Source of the DNA: Mycolicibacterium mageritense
GTDB lineage: Bacteria > Actinomycetota > Actinomycetes > Mycobacteriales > Mycobacteriaceae
Reading direction: 5' to 3'
Assembly: GCF_010727475.1 (NCBI RefSeq)
Contig: NZ_AP022567.1
Coordinates: forward strand, 6,820,001-6,884,000
Length of the DNA stretch: 64,000 bases
This document shows positions 51,947 to 60,441 of the stretch, piece after piece; within the stretch, counting starts at the first letter, position 1; each line of letters begins with the position of its first letter. A program made the position numbers and the translations under genes. The notes below the pieces were generated by a model. That model searched no databases, was not told where the DNA came from, and was given only the letters and a program-made list of their open reading frames with translations.

Positions 51947-52879
51947 CACGTCGGGCTTCATGCGCTGCAGCTCCTGCCCCCAGTAGCCCCAGCTGTGGAT
52001 TCCGTCCGGGAAGTTGAAAACCCCGTTCTGGCCACCTGCCGCGATGTAGGCATCGGTGAAGGCATGGTTGGAATCGATCGCGAAGCCCTCCAGGAAGCCG
52101 AGGCCTCCGATCGGTGCGTCCGGGCTGGCCAGCGACGGGTCGCGCGCCGTGCCGTTGCCGCAGTAGATCCAGATCCTGGTGTTGTTGGCGACCAGCCGCC
52201 CCACATTGACGGTGGGATCGTTGCGCGCCCAGGCCGGGTCGCCCGGCGGTCCCCACATCGCGTCGGGGTTGAAACCGCCGTTCCACATCATCGCGACCCG
52301 GACCAGCCCGGGCCACTCGGCTGCAGACAGGTTCAGGAAACCCGACAGTGAACCCGCATAGACGAATCGGTCCGGGTGGTAGGCCGCCAGCACCAGCGCT
52401 GACGATCCACCCATCGACAACCCGACGACGGCATTGCCGGTCGGCGCGACATTCCGGTTTGTGGCCAACCATTCGGGAAGCTCACGGGTGAGAAACGTCT
52501 CCCACTTGTAGGTGACGGTCCCGCCGTTCCCCACCGCGGGTGCGTACCAGTCACTGTAGAAACTCGACTTGCCGCCCACGGGCATCACGACCGACAGACC
52601 CGAACCCTGATACCAGTCGAATGCCGCGGTGTTGATGTCCCACCCGTTGCGGTCGTCACCGGCTTCCATGCTGTCGAGCAGGTAAAGCGCGTGCGAACCC
52701 GCTCCGCCGCTGAGAAATTCGACGCGGATATCGCGCGCCATACCCGCAGAGGGCACGTCGAGGATCTCGATGGGCGTCTGCGAGTATGCGGAACCGCTTG
52801 GCGCACAGAGCAGACCGGAACTCAGCAGAGCCGCTGCGGCGACGGCCGCGAATCGTCGTTTACCCGCTATGACGGACAT
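51857..52879 (-). CDS. Secreted mycolyltransferase, antigen 85 family
   Basis: 340 residues. Signal peptide about 1-32 (basic KRRFAAVAAAALLSSGLLCAPSGSA). The antigen-85 esterase fold: FYSDWYAPA, WETFLTRELPEWLATNRNV, nucleophile Ser155 in GLSMGGSSAL, WNGGFNPDAMWGP, GGFNFPDGIHSWGYWGQEL with the catalytic His near the end. The family transfers mycolic acid between trehalose monomycolates and arabinogalactan. Length and mature part match FbpA/B/C rather than the short MPT51 type. Convergent with fadD with a 90-bp overlap. Confidence 0.93.
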   Translation of the reverse strand: MSVIAGKRRFAAVAAAALLSSGLLCAPSGSAYSQTPIEILDVPSAGMARDIRVEFLSGGAGSHALYLLDSMEAGDDRNGWDINTAAFDWYQGSGLSVVMPVGGKSSFYSDWYAPAVGNGGTVTYKWETFLTRELPEWLATNRNVAPTGNAVVGLSMGGSSALVLAAYHPDRFVYAGSLSGFLNLSAAEWPGLVRVAMMWNGGFNPDAMWGPPGDPAWARNDPTVNVGRLVANNTRIWIYCGNGTARDPSLASPDAPIGGLGFLEGFAIDSNHAFTDAYIAAGGQNGVFNFPDGIHSWGYWGQELQRMKPDVLRVLGPAEDRGPGVGANPVLGDLAVTGQR

Positions 52880-53175
52880 CGCTGCCTCGTTCCCGGCCGG
52901 CCTGTCGCCCCGGCGGCGGCGTACGTGGCCAACCCCTCGAACAGCCCCGACTTAGCGGACGATACGCCGCAATGTGGAGTTTGCGGTTCGTTTTTGCAGA
53001 TAATCGCAACGAGCGATAATTCCCGCATGCCGGGTACCACCCTGATTGACGTTGCCGGAAATTGCGCTGCGTCCCGGCCGTTCCGGCCGGCCGCGCGTGA
53101 AACGCGATCAGGTGTAAGCGTTTCCATCAATCCGCTCCGAATTCATTGCGCCATCAACAATCTCGGGAGACTGCC
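52880..53175. other. 296-bp gap between the mycolyltransferase and SnoaL-like genes
   Basis: Divergent region with the promoters of two genes. It shows a moderate AT-rich stretch with GATAATCGC and GCGATAAT near 53000-53030 and a GC palindromic run CCGGCCGTTCCGGCCGG near 53075. No gene, no terminator and no match to a regulator consensus was recognised. Confidence 0.5.
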
Positions 53176-53571
53176 ATGAGTGAAGCCTTCGAAGTCGTGC
53201 AGCGCTACATCGGTGCGTTCAACGCCGGAGACGTCGACGCGATGGCGGCGGCGTTCGCGCCCGACGGCTCGATCCTCGACGGGATGGCCCCGCATACCTG
53301 GCGGGGCCCGTCCGCTGCGGCCGACTGGTACCGCGACGTCCTGATCGAGGGCGAAGCGGTCGGCGCGGCCGGATACCAGGTCACGCTCGGCCAGCCGTGG
53401 CACGACGACATCCACGGCGACAGCGCGTACGTCGTCGCGCCGGCCACCATGACCTTCGAACTCAACGGGGCACCGATCCGGCAGTCCGGTGCGGTGTTCA
53501 CGGTTGCGCTGCGCAAGCAGCCCGACGGGTGGCGCATTGCGGCCTGGGCCTGGGCCAAGGGAAGCCAGTAG
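53176..53571 (+). CDS. SnoaL-like / DUF4440-type NTF2-fold protein
   Basis: 131 residues, ATG 53176 after GGGAGA. The NTF2 fold is plain: AFEVVQRYIGAFNAGDVDAMAAAFAPDGSILDGMAPHTWRGPSAAADWYRD and TVALRKQPDGWRIAAWAWAKG. It is of the small stress or steroid-isomerase-like class found in many actinobacteria. No clear catalytic pair. Monocistronic and convergent with the DUF7159-like gene. Confidence 0.85.
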   Translation: MSEAFEVVQRYIGAFNAGDVDAMAAAFAPDGSILDGMAPHTWRGPSAAADWYRDVLIEGEAVGAAGYQVTLGQPWHDDIHGDSAYVVAPATMTFELNGAPIRQSGAVFTVALRKQPDGWRIAAWAWAKGSQ

Positions 53572-53595
53572 CCCGCCCGGCGAATTCGATACCGC

Positions 53596-54660
53596 CTATG
53601 GCAGCGCCGACATCAACGCGGCGAGCGGATCAGCCGGAGCATTCTGCTGGGGCTGCGCGGGCTGGGCCGCCGCGGGTTGTGGTGCGGCCGGCTGGGCCGC
53701 CGCGGGCTGGACTGCCGCGGCCGGCTGGACTCCGGCGGGTTGAGCGGGCGCGGGCTGGGCAGGCACCGGCTGAATGGGCGCCCACGGCACCGGCGTCGCC
53801 TGAACCTGCACCGGCTGTGCCGGCGTCCCCGCGGCCACCGGCATCGCCGGTCCGGGCGCGACCGGGCCCGGCACTGCGGCCGGAAGATGCGCTTCGGCGC
53901 TCGCGGCGGGTTCGGGCACCGACGCCGACGACGCCTGGGCCGCTGATGCTGCCGGCTGGGCGGCGGCCGCGCTCACCTCGGGCGGCGACGCCTCGGCAGG
54001 CTCTTGTCGAGAGCTGTAGGTGTAGGTCGACTCGCCCGACGCCTCGGCTGTCGGGCGTACCGCGGTCGCCGGGTGCGTGGGAGTCAGCGGCACGTGGGCG
54101 CTGACGATCTTTGGTTCGCCGACGGGCTGTGCGGCCTGTGCCGGCGAAGGTTGCGCGTCGCGGGCGATGAATTGGGTTCCGGCGCCGAGTGCCGCGATCA
54201 CCCCGGCACTGGCGGCGACGAGTTTGAGCGCGGTCGCGCGGCGCGATCGCGGTACGAGCTCGGGCTGTTCACCCGGTTTCGGTACGGCGTCGGTGGCCAC
54301 GGCGTCGGCCGCGCGGTAGGCCTGCTCCACGGGGTCGAGCGCATCGCAGTCGGCCTCGTCGGCAGGCTCCGGCGGCACGGCGCGGACGTCGTCACATCCG
54401 GCCTGCTTGAGCAGCGCGAGCAGGTTCTGGACGTGGGCCTCGACCTCGCCGCACCACGTGACGCCGATCGACCGGATCTCATGGCCGCTGGCGGCCGCAA
54501 TGGCCTGAGCACCACGAACCGCGACTGCGGCGCGCTCCGCCACCGTGTCGCGATCGCCGACGTCGAAGGCGTCGTCGTCGAGCGACGGCCCCTCGGCGGC
54601 GTCGATGAGCACCCAACCGACACGCGACTGCGTCACCGACAGCCCCAATATCGTGTTCAA
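53596..54660 (-). CDS. Mycobacterial DUF7159-like membrane protein with Pro/Ala-rich tail
   Basis: 354 residues. Residues 1-95 form a small actin/ASKHA-like domain (TILGLSVTQSRVGWVLIDAAEGPSLDDDAFDV and HEIRSIGVTWCGEVEAHVQNLLALLKQAGCDDVRAVPP). One transmembrane helix at about 143-163 follows (ALKLVAASAGVIAALGAGTQFI). The outer 190 residues are highly Pro, Ala and Gln-rich with AQPA repeats. Such proteins are widespread in mycobacteria, of unknown function, perhaps tethers spanning the cell wall. Confidence 0.8.
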   Translation of the reverse strand: MNTILGLSVTQSRVGWVLIDAAEGPSLDDDAFDVGDRDTVAERAAVAVRGAQAIAAASGHEIRSIGVTWCGEVEAHVQNLLALLKQAGCDDVRAVPPEPADEADCDALDPVEQAYRAADAVATDAVPKPGEQPELVPRSRRATALKLVAASAGVIAALGAGTQFIARDAQPSPAQAAQPVGEPKIVSAHVPLTPTHPATAVRPTAEASGESTYTYSSRQEPAEASPPEVSAAAAQPAASAAQASSASVPEPAASAEAHLPAAVPGPVAPGPAMPVAAGTPAQPVQVQATPVPWAPIQPVPAQPAPAQPAGVQPAAAVQPAAAQPAAPQPAAAQPAQPQQNAPADPLAALMSALP

Positions 54661-54974
54661 CCGATTGGCCTCAATTCCTGTCGTCGTGCCGGCGTCCCGT
54701 CACCGCGAAGAGCATATTTCGCTCGGCGCGTAACGGCAGCAGATACAAGAACCTTTGATGCCGGAACTACAACGCCTCTATCGAGCACCGGTCCGGACGT
54801 GTTACCAGCGTCGTTGCCGCTACCCGACGACCCAGGCAGGCGTATGACGGGGCAGGCCGGCAACCTTCCCGTCATCCAGATTTCATCGCGGCATCGTTTT
54901 TCGCCTGCCGGAACGCGTCGCAGTCCGTGCCGCCCTGCGCGGCCGCCGAATACCTGGTATGTCAAGCTACGTCG
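54661..54974. other. 314-bp gap between the DUF7159-like and MFS genes
   Basis: Divergent promoter region. I see no open frame with coding features and no strong palindrome, apart from a weak GAGC-ATATTTC-GCTC hairpin near 54711. The MFS gene has neither a good ribosome site nor a clear -10, so its start could lie earlier at 54959. Confidence 0.5.
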
Positions 54975-56258
54975 ATGCCGACACCGCGGGCGACCGCGCC
55001 CGTAGCGCCCGCCGACGCACACAGCCCGCGGCGCGCCTGGGCCGCAGTCGCGGTGCTGGCCCTCGTCGGCACCCTGAACTACGTCGACCGGTTCCTGCCT
55101 GCAGTCCTGGCCGAGCCGATCAAACACGATCTGGAGTTGTCGGATACCGCGATCGGCGTCATCAACGGGTTCGGCTTCCTCATCGTGTACGCGGTGCTGG
55201 GCATCGTGATCGCGCGCGTTGCCGATCGCGGTGCTTTCGGCGCGGTGATCTCGGGATGCCTGACGCTGTGGGGCGCCATGACGATGCTCGGCGGCGCGGT
55301 GCAGTCCGGTTTCCAGCTTGCGCTCACCCGCGTCGGCGTCGCGGTAGGTGAGGCAGGCAGCACGCCGGCGGCCCACGCCTACGTGGCACGCAATTTCCTG
55401 CCCGAACGTCGCGCCGCACCGCTGGCGGTCATCACGTTCGCGATCCCGCTGGCCAGCACCGCCAGCCTGATCGGGGGCGGTCTGCTGGCCGAGAACCTCG
55501 GTTGGCGAACGGCATTCGTGATCATCGGCGGCGTCAGTGTGGCAGTCGCCCCGCTGGTGTGGCTGGTGGTCGGGGCGCGCCAGACGCTGCCTGCGGTCGA
55601 CGTGCGGACCACGACCGTCAACTGGTGGGATCTGCTGCGCAAGCCCAGCTTCCTGGCCATGGTCGGCGGCACGGCGCTCATCTCGGCCGCGGGCTACTCG
55701 CTGACCACGTTCTCGCCTGCGTTCCTGATGCGCACGCGCGGCATGTCGCTCAGCGAGGTCGGCTTCGAGTACGGCCTCGCCACAGGCCTGTTCGGCGTGC
55801 TGGGACTGCTGATCGTCGGCAGGCTCGCCGACCATCTCGCCGAACGGGACGCACGCTGGCTGCTGTGGATCGTGGTGGTCCTGACGGCAGTGCTGCTGCC
55901 CGCGTCGGTGCTGGCCTTCGTCGTGGCGGACCGGTTGCCTGCCGTGGTGTTCCTGGCGTTGAGCTACGTCATCGGAACCGCCTACCTGGCCCCGTCCATC
56001 GCGGCGATCCAGCGCCTCGTGCTGCCCGAGCAACGCGCGACGGCGTCGGCGATCTTCTTGTTCTTCAACGCGATCTTCGGTTCTGTCGGCCCGTTCGTCA
56101 CGGGCCTCATCAGCGATACGTTGACCCCTGACCTGGGTTCGCAGGCGTTGGGTCGTGCGCTGCTGATGCTGGTGCCGACCTTGCAACTGCTCGCGATGGG
56201 CTGCTATCTCGCCGCGGCCCGGTGGTACCGCCGCGACATCGTCGAGGGCGGCACCTAG
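54975..56258 (+). CDS. Major facilitator superfamily transporter
   Basis: 427 residues, 12 transmembrane helices. MFS motif GVINGFGFLIVYAVLGIVIARVADRG at about 57-82 and VGVAVGEAGSTPAAHAYVARNFLPERRAAPLAV at about 117-150 are typical of the anion/aromatic-acid group (spinster- and GudP-like). The N-terminus TPRATAPVAPADAHSPRRAW is cytoplasmic. Probably exports or imports an organic anion; neither strand gives a substrate. Convergent with the next gene, overlapping by four bases (CTAG). Confidence 0.88.
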   Translation: MPTPRATAPVAPADAHSPRRAWAAVAVLALVGTLNYVDRFLPAVLAEPIKHDLELSDTAIGVINGFGFLIVYAVLGIVIARVADRGAFGAVISGCLTLWGAMTMLGGAVQSGFQLALTRVGVAVGEAGSTPAAHAYVARNFLPERRAAPLAVITFAIPLASTASLIGGGLLAENLGWRTAFVIIGGVSVAVAPLVWLVVGARQTLPAVDVRTTTVNWWDLLRKPSFLAMVGGTALISAAGYSLTTFSPAFLMRTRGMSLSEVGFEYGLATGLFGVLGLLIVGRLADHLAERDARWLLWIVVVLTAVLLPASVLAFVVADRLPAVVFLALSYVIGTAYLAPSIAAIQRLVLPEQRATASAIFLFFNAIFGSVGPFVTGLISDTLTPDLGSQALGRALLMLVPTLQLLAMGCYLAAARWYRRDIVEGGT

Positions 56259-56644
56259 TTCGTCAGAGCGGGCTTGGGCCGACGCCTGGTCGCACCCCAC
56301 ACGCCGATGCCGACGCCGACGACAGCTCCGCCCAGACCGATGAGCTGCTGCGAACGCGGCATCTCGCCGTGCACGCTCAGCCCACCGAGCAGGTCTGCGG
56401 CATCTGCGCCACCCGACGCCAGGAACCAGCCGCGCGTGTCGCGGCCGCGGAGCCCGGCCGCCAGCAGCAGCCCGCCGATCAGCGCATCGCGATACCCCAT
56501 AGAACGCCACAGGAGTTGCGCGGTCGCGTCGGGTTTGTCGCGGCCACCCCACCACCGGTGCGCCCGCACCGGATCGACCAGAAATGAGATTCCCGAGGCC
56601 AGTCGGATGCCGCCTGCCGCGAGCGCTGCCCGGTCCATCGACAT
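56255..56644 (-). CDS. Small membrane protein, DUF4267-like
   Basis: 129 residues with about three transmembrane stretches (IRLASGISFLVD, MGYRDALIGGLLLAAGL, QQLIGLGGAVVGVGIGVWGA). The pattern LVDPVRAHRWWGG and RDALIGGLLLAAGLRGRDTRGWFLASGGADAADLLGG recalls actinobacterial DUF4267 proteins. Function not known. Alone on the minus strand between MFS and icl2. Confidence 0.75.
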   Translation of the reverse strand: MSMDRAALAAGGIRLASGISFLVDPVRAHRWWGGRDKPDATAQLLWRSMGYRDALIGGLLLAAGLRGRDTRGWFLASGGADAADLLGGLSVHGEMPRSQQLIGLGGAVVGVGIGVWGATRRRPKPALTN

Positions 56645-56742
56645 CCGCCGAGCATATGGCCGATTGCGCGAACTTGGGTCCGAGCCGACCGAACTCCGGC
56701 AATGATTGAACTAGGAGCACCCGAGTCCAGGAGCGGAGCCAC

Positions 56743-59031
56743 ATGGCCACGATCGAAGCCAATGCACAGACCAGCTCACCGTTCGACCAGGATGTCGTCG
56801 AGACCCAGCAGTACTTCGACAGCCCGCGCTTCGAGGGCATCACCCGGCTGTATTCGGCTCGTCAGGTCGCCGAGCAGCGCGGCACCATCCCGGCCGATTA
56901 CGCGGTGGCCCGGGAAGCCGCCGCGGCGTTCTATCCCCATCTGCGCGAGCTCTTCGCGCAGAAGAAGAGCATCACCACGTTCGGCCCGTATTCGCCGGGA
57001 CAAGCAGTTGTGATGAAACGGATCGGCATCGAGGGCATCTATCTCGGGGGCTGGGCCACCTCGGCCAAGGGGTCCATCAGCGAGGATCCCGGGCCTGACC
57101 TGGCGTCGTACCCGCTGAGCCAGGTGCCCGAGGAAGCCGCGGGGCTGGTGCGGGCCCTGCTCACTGCCGACCGCAATCAGCAGTACCTGCGGCTGCGGAT
57201 GAGCCCGGAGCAGCGCGCCGCGAATCCGCCGGTCGACTACCGGCCGTTCATCATCGCCGACGCCGACACGGGTCACGGCGGTGACCCGCACGTGCGCAAC
57301 CTGATTCGGCGTTTCGTCGAGGCCGGGGTGCCCGGCTACCACATCGAGGACCAGCGTCCCGGCACCAAGAAGTGCGGCCACCAGGGCGGCAAGGTGCTGG
57401 TGCCGTCCGACGAGCAGATCAAGCGGCTCAACACCGCGCGCTTCCAGCTCGACATCATGCGGGTGCCCGGCATCATCGTGGCACGCACCGACGCCGAGGC
57501 GGCCAACCTCATCGACAGCCGCGCCGACGAACGCGATCAGCCGTTCCTGCTCGGGGTCACCAACCTCAAGATCCCGTCGTACAAGTCGTGTTTCCTGGCC
57601 ATGATGCGCCGCTTCTACAACCTCGGAGTCACCGATCTCAACGGTCATCTGCTCTACGCGTTGCCCGAAGGCGAGTACGCCACGGCCGAGGCGTGGCTCG
57701 ACCGGCACGGCATCACCGCCGCGATCACCCAAGCCGCCGACAGCTGGAAGAGCGGCGCGGGCGATTCGGTCGACGCGCTGTTCGACAAGGTCGAATCGCA
57801 GTTCGTCGACGCCTGGCAGGACGATGCCGGCCTCAACACGTATGGCGAAGCGGTCGCCGAACTGCTCGAGTACCGCGAGCGCGAAGGTGAACCGGCCGGG
57901 ATGAGTGCGGCCGAATGGCGAACCTTCGCGGCTCGGGCGTCCTTGTACTCGGCACGCGAGAAGGCCAAGGAACTCGGCGCCGACGTCGCGTGGGATTGCG
58001 AGCGCGCCAAGACGCCCGAGGGCTACTACCAGGTGCGCGGTGGCATCCCGTACGCCATCGCGAAGTCGCTTGCCGCGGCGCCGTTCGCCGACATCCTGTG
58101 GATGGAGACCAAGACCGCCGACCTCGCCGACGCCAAGCAGTTCGCCGACGCGATCCACGCCGAATTCCCCGACCAGATGCTGGCCTACAACCTGTCCCCG
58201 TCGTTCAACTGGGACACCACCGGCATGACCGACGACGAGATGCGGGCGTTCCCTGAGGAACTCGGCAAGATGGGATTCGTCTTCAATTTCATCACCTACG
58301 GCGGCCATCAGGTCGACGGGGTGGCATGTGAAGAGTTCGCGACGTCGCTGCGGCAAGAGGGCATGCTGGCCCTGGCCCGGTTGCAGCGCAAGATGCGCCT
58401 GGTCGAATCTCCCTACCGCACACCGCAAACCCTGGTCGGCGGGCCGCGCAGCGACGCGGCGCTGGCCGCGTCGTCGGGTCGCACCGCAACCACCAAGGCC
58501 ATGGGCAAGGGCTCCACGCAGCATCAGCACCTGGTGCAGACCGAGGTGCCCAAGAAGCTGCTGGAGGACTGGCTCGCGGTGTGGAGCGAGCACTATCAGC
58601 TCGGGGAGAAACTGCGGGTCCAGTTGCGGCCCCGCCGCGCCGGCTCCGACGTCCTCGATCTCGGCATCTACGGCGAGGGCGACGAACCGTTGGCCAACGT
58701 CGTCGTCGACCCGATCAAGGACCGGCACGGGCGCAGCATCCTCACAGTGCGTGACCAGAACACGTTCTCCGAGAAGCTCCGCAAGAAGCGCCTGATGGAT
58801 CTGATCCACCTGTGGCTGATCCACCGTTTCAAGGCCGAGATCGTCTACTACGTGACGCCGACCGAGGACAACATCTATCAGACCGAGAAGATGAAGTCCC
58901 ACGGGATTTTCAGCGACGTGTACCAGGAGGTCGGCGAGATCATCGTGGGCGACGTGAACCAGCCGCGCATCGACGAGCTGTTGGCGGCCGACGGCGAAGC
59001 GCTCGGGCGGTTGATCCGCAAGGAGGACTGA
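56743..59031 (+). CDS. aceA: Isocitrate lyase, long isoform ICL2
   Basis: 762 residues, the length of mycobacterial ICL2 (short ICL1 is about 430). Glyoxylate-shunt enzyme splitting isocitrate (and methylisocitrate) to succinate and glyoxylate (or pyruvate). Metal-site ADADTG (Asp173, Asp175), active-site KKCGH with Cys211, and an extra helical segment at about 280-340. The C-terminal domain from about residue 590 (VQTEVPKKLLEDWLAVWSEHYQLGEKLRVQL...) is the regulatory domain through which acetyl-CoA or propionyl-CoA activates ICL2. Ribosome site GGAGCGGAG precedes the ATG. Confidence 0.97.
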   Translation: MATIEANAQTSSPFDQDVVETQQYFDSPRFEGITRLYSARQVAEQRGTIPADYAVAREAAAAFYPHLRELFAQKKSITTFGPYSPGQAVVMKRIGIEGIYLGGWATSAKGSISEDPGPDLASYPLSQVPEEAAGLVRALLTADRNQQYLRLRMSPEQRAANPPVDYRPFIIADADTGHGGDPHVRNLIRRFVEAGVPGYHIEDQRPGTKKCGHQGGKVLVPSDEQIKRLNTARFQLDIMRVPGIIVARTDAEAANLIDSRADERDQPFLLGVTNLKIPSYKSCFLAMMRRFYNLGVTDLNGHLLYALPEGEYATAEAWLDRHGITAAITQAADSWKSGAGDSVDALFDKVESQFVDAWQDDAGLNTYGEAVAELLEYREREGEPAGMSAAEWRTFAARASLYSAREKAKELGADVAWDCERAKTPEGYYQVRGGIPYAIAKSLAAAPFADILWMETKTADLADAKQFADAIHAEFPDQMLAYNLSPSFNWDTTGMTDDEMRAFPEELGKMGFVFNFITYGGHQVDGVACEEFATSLRQEGMLALARLQRKMRLVESPYRTPQTLVGGPRSDAALAASSGRTATTKAMGKGSTQHQHLVQTEVPKKLLEDWLAVWSEHYQLGEKLRVQLRPRRAGSDVLDLGIYGEGDEPLANVVVDPIKDRHGRSILTVRDQNTFSEKLRKKRLMDLIHLWLIHRFKAEIVYYVTPTEDNIYQTEKMKSHGIFSDVYQEVGEIIVGDVNQPRIDELLAADGEALGRLIRKED

Positions 59032-59040
59032 GGGGCGCGG

Positions 59041-60372
59041 CTACTGGGCGCGCCGCACGCTCGTCCGGGCGGCCAGTGCCGCAACTCCGAACGCTGCCAA
59101 GGCCGACCAACCCACGACGCCGTCGAGCCCGCTCTTGGCCATCATCGTCAGGGCGACGCCGGCCAGGCAGGTCAGTACACCCGCGAGGACCGATCGCGCG
59201 CCCGTGGCCTGCACGGCGCCGTCCCACCAGGGCAACCGGCGGTGTTCGAGCGGCGAGAGCAGTTTGAACGCGACGCTCATGAGCACCGCGAACACCGCGG
59301 CCCGCAACACCAGTAGCCCCCAGAAGCCGGGCGCGTGAACGTCATACGCGTCCAGTCCCGCGGCGTGCAGGCTGAATGCCGCGACCGCGATGGCCGGGAT
59401 GTGCCACAGGTAGAGCGTCATGGCTCCGCCGTTGCCGACCGCGACGACGTACCACACCCGCGGGCGCTGCGCCCACCGCCGGACCGGGCCCGCCGCCGCG
59501 ACGAACGCGAACGACATCCACGTGCACTGCAGCGCGAGCAGCAGCGTCGGCGGCGACACGTTCGACACGTGCTCGGTACCCGTGACCACCAGGGATACGT
59601 CGTAGGGCCCGTACACCGCCAGCACCGCCTGGGTGGCCAACGCCGCCGCGGCGACCCCGGCCGCCACACGCGGCTGGAGCAATCCGCGCGCGTATGCCAC
59701 GCCGATGACCACCGGGATCAGCCACACCACCACCAGGTTGGCGATGCCGGCCGCGGGCGTACCCACCGCGAACCGGATCCCGTCGACCACGCCGGCGACC
59801 ACCAGGAGTGACGTGACCACCACCGCGGTCGCGCCGCCGCTGCGCAGCCGGGTCAGGGCCGGCACGAATGCGAGTACCACGAGGTAGACACCGAGAAACC
59901 ACAGCAGCGCCACGCATTCGCGCCCGAGTGCCGCGGCCGACGACTCCCCCATGGCGTACCGCACGACCAGCAGGATGACGGTCCACACCGCGAGATACCA
60001 GAACACCGGCCGGCACAGTCGCTGCGAGCGCGTGAAAAGCCAGGTGCCCCATGATGTTCCGGATCTCCAGCTGTAGGCGCCCGCGGCACCGCCCGCGAGG
60101 AAGAACAGCGGCATGACCTGCAGGATCCAGGTGATGGGCGCCAATGCGGGTATGGCGCCGAGCAGGTTACCCACCTGGACACCGTCGGCGTCGATCGTGG
60201 CGAGCAACATCGCGCAGTGCCCGAACATCACTACGACCAGCGCAGAGAGCCGCGCGACGTCGACGGCCCGGTCCCGGTCCGGCTTGGTGTGTCGGATGAC
60301 GTCGTCGGTTGACGAGGCGACCTCATGCGTCGGCATGCCATCAGTCTGCCGGTCGGGAGGCCTCGGAGACAT
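59041..60372 (-). CDS. Acyltransferase 3-family membrane protein
   Basis: 443 residues, ten to eleven helices. The AT3 family motifs appear as DRAVDVARLSALVVVMFGHCAML (about 33-55), MPLFFLAGGAAGAYSWRS and LYLWHIPAIAVAAF; it modifies sugars or lipids at the membrane with O-acyl groups, probably acetyl. The start may be the ATG at 60336. No pair of neighbours gives a substrate. The gene converges with icl2 (9-bp gap). Confidence 0.85.
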   Translation of the reverse strand: MSPRPPDRQTDGMPTHEVASSTDDVIRHTKPDRDRAVDVARLSALVVVMFGHCAMLLATIDADGVQVGNLLGAIPALAPITWILQVMPLFFLAGGAAGAYSWRSGTSWGTWLFTRSQRLCRPVFWYLAVWTVILLVVRYAMGESSAAALGRECVALLWFLGVYLVVLAFVPALTRLRSGGATAVVVTSLLVVAGVVDGIRFAVGTPAAGIANLVVVWLIPVVIGVAYARGLLQPRVAAGVAAAALATQAVLAVYGPYDVSLVVTGTEHVSNVSPPTLLLALQCTWMSFAFVAAAGPVRRWAQRPRVWYVVAVGNGGAMTLYLWHIPAIAVAAFSLHAAGLDAYDVHAPGFWGLLVLRAAVFAVLMSVAFKLLSPLEHRRLPWWDGAVQATGARSVLAGVLTCLAGVALTMMAKSGLDGVVGWSALAAFGVAALAARTSVRRAQ

Positions 60373-60441
60373 GGGTAGTACTACCTCTTCGACACCGACG
60401 AAAGTCCCGCTCAGCGCTCGGGCTGTCTGATCGAAGTCGAA

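Noticed and set aside
54657..56843. 728-codon minus-strand frame opposite the MFS transporter
   Set aside because: Extremely polar, no known domain, and opposite a 12-helix transporter with clear motifs.
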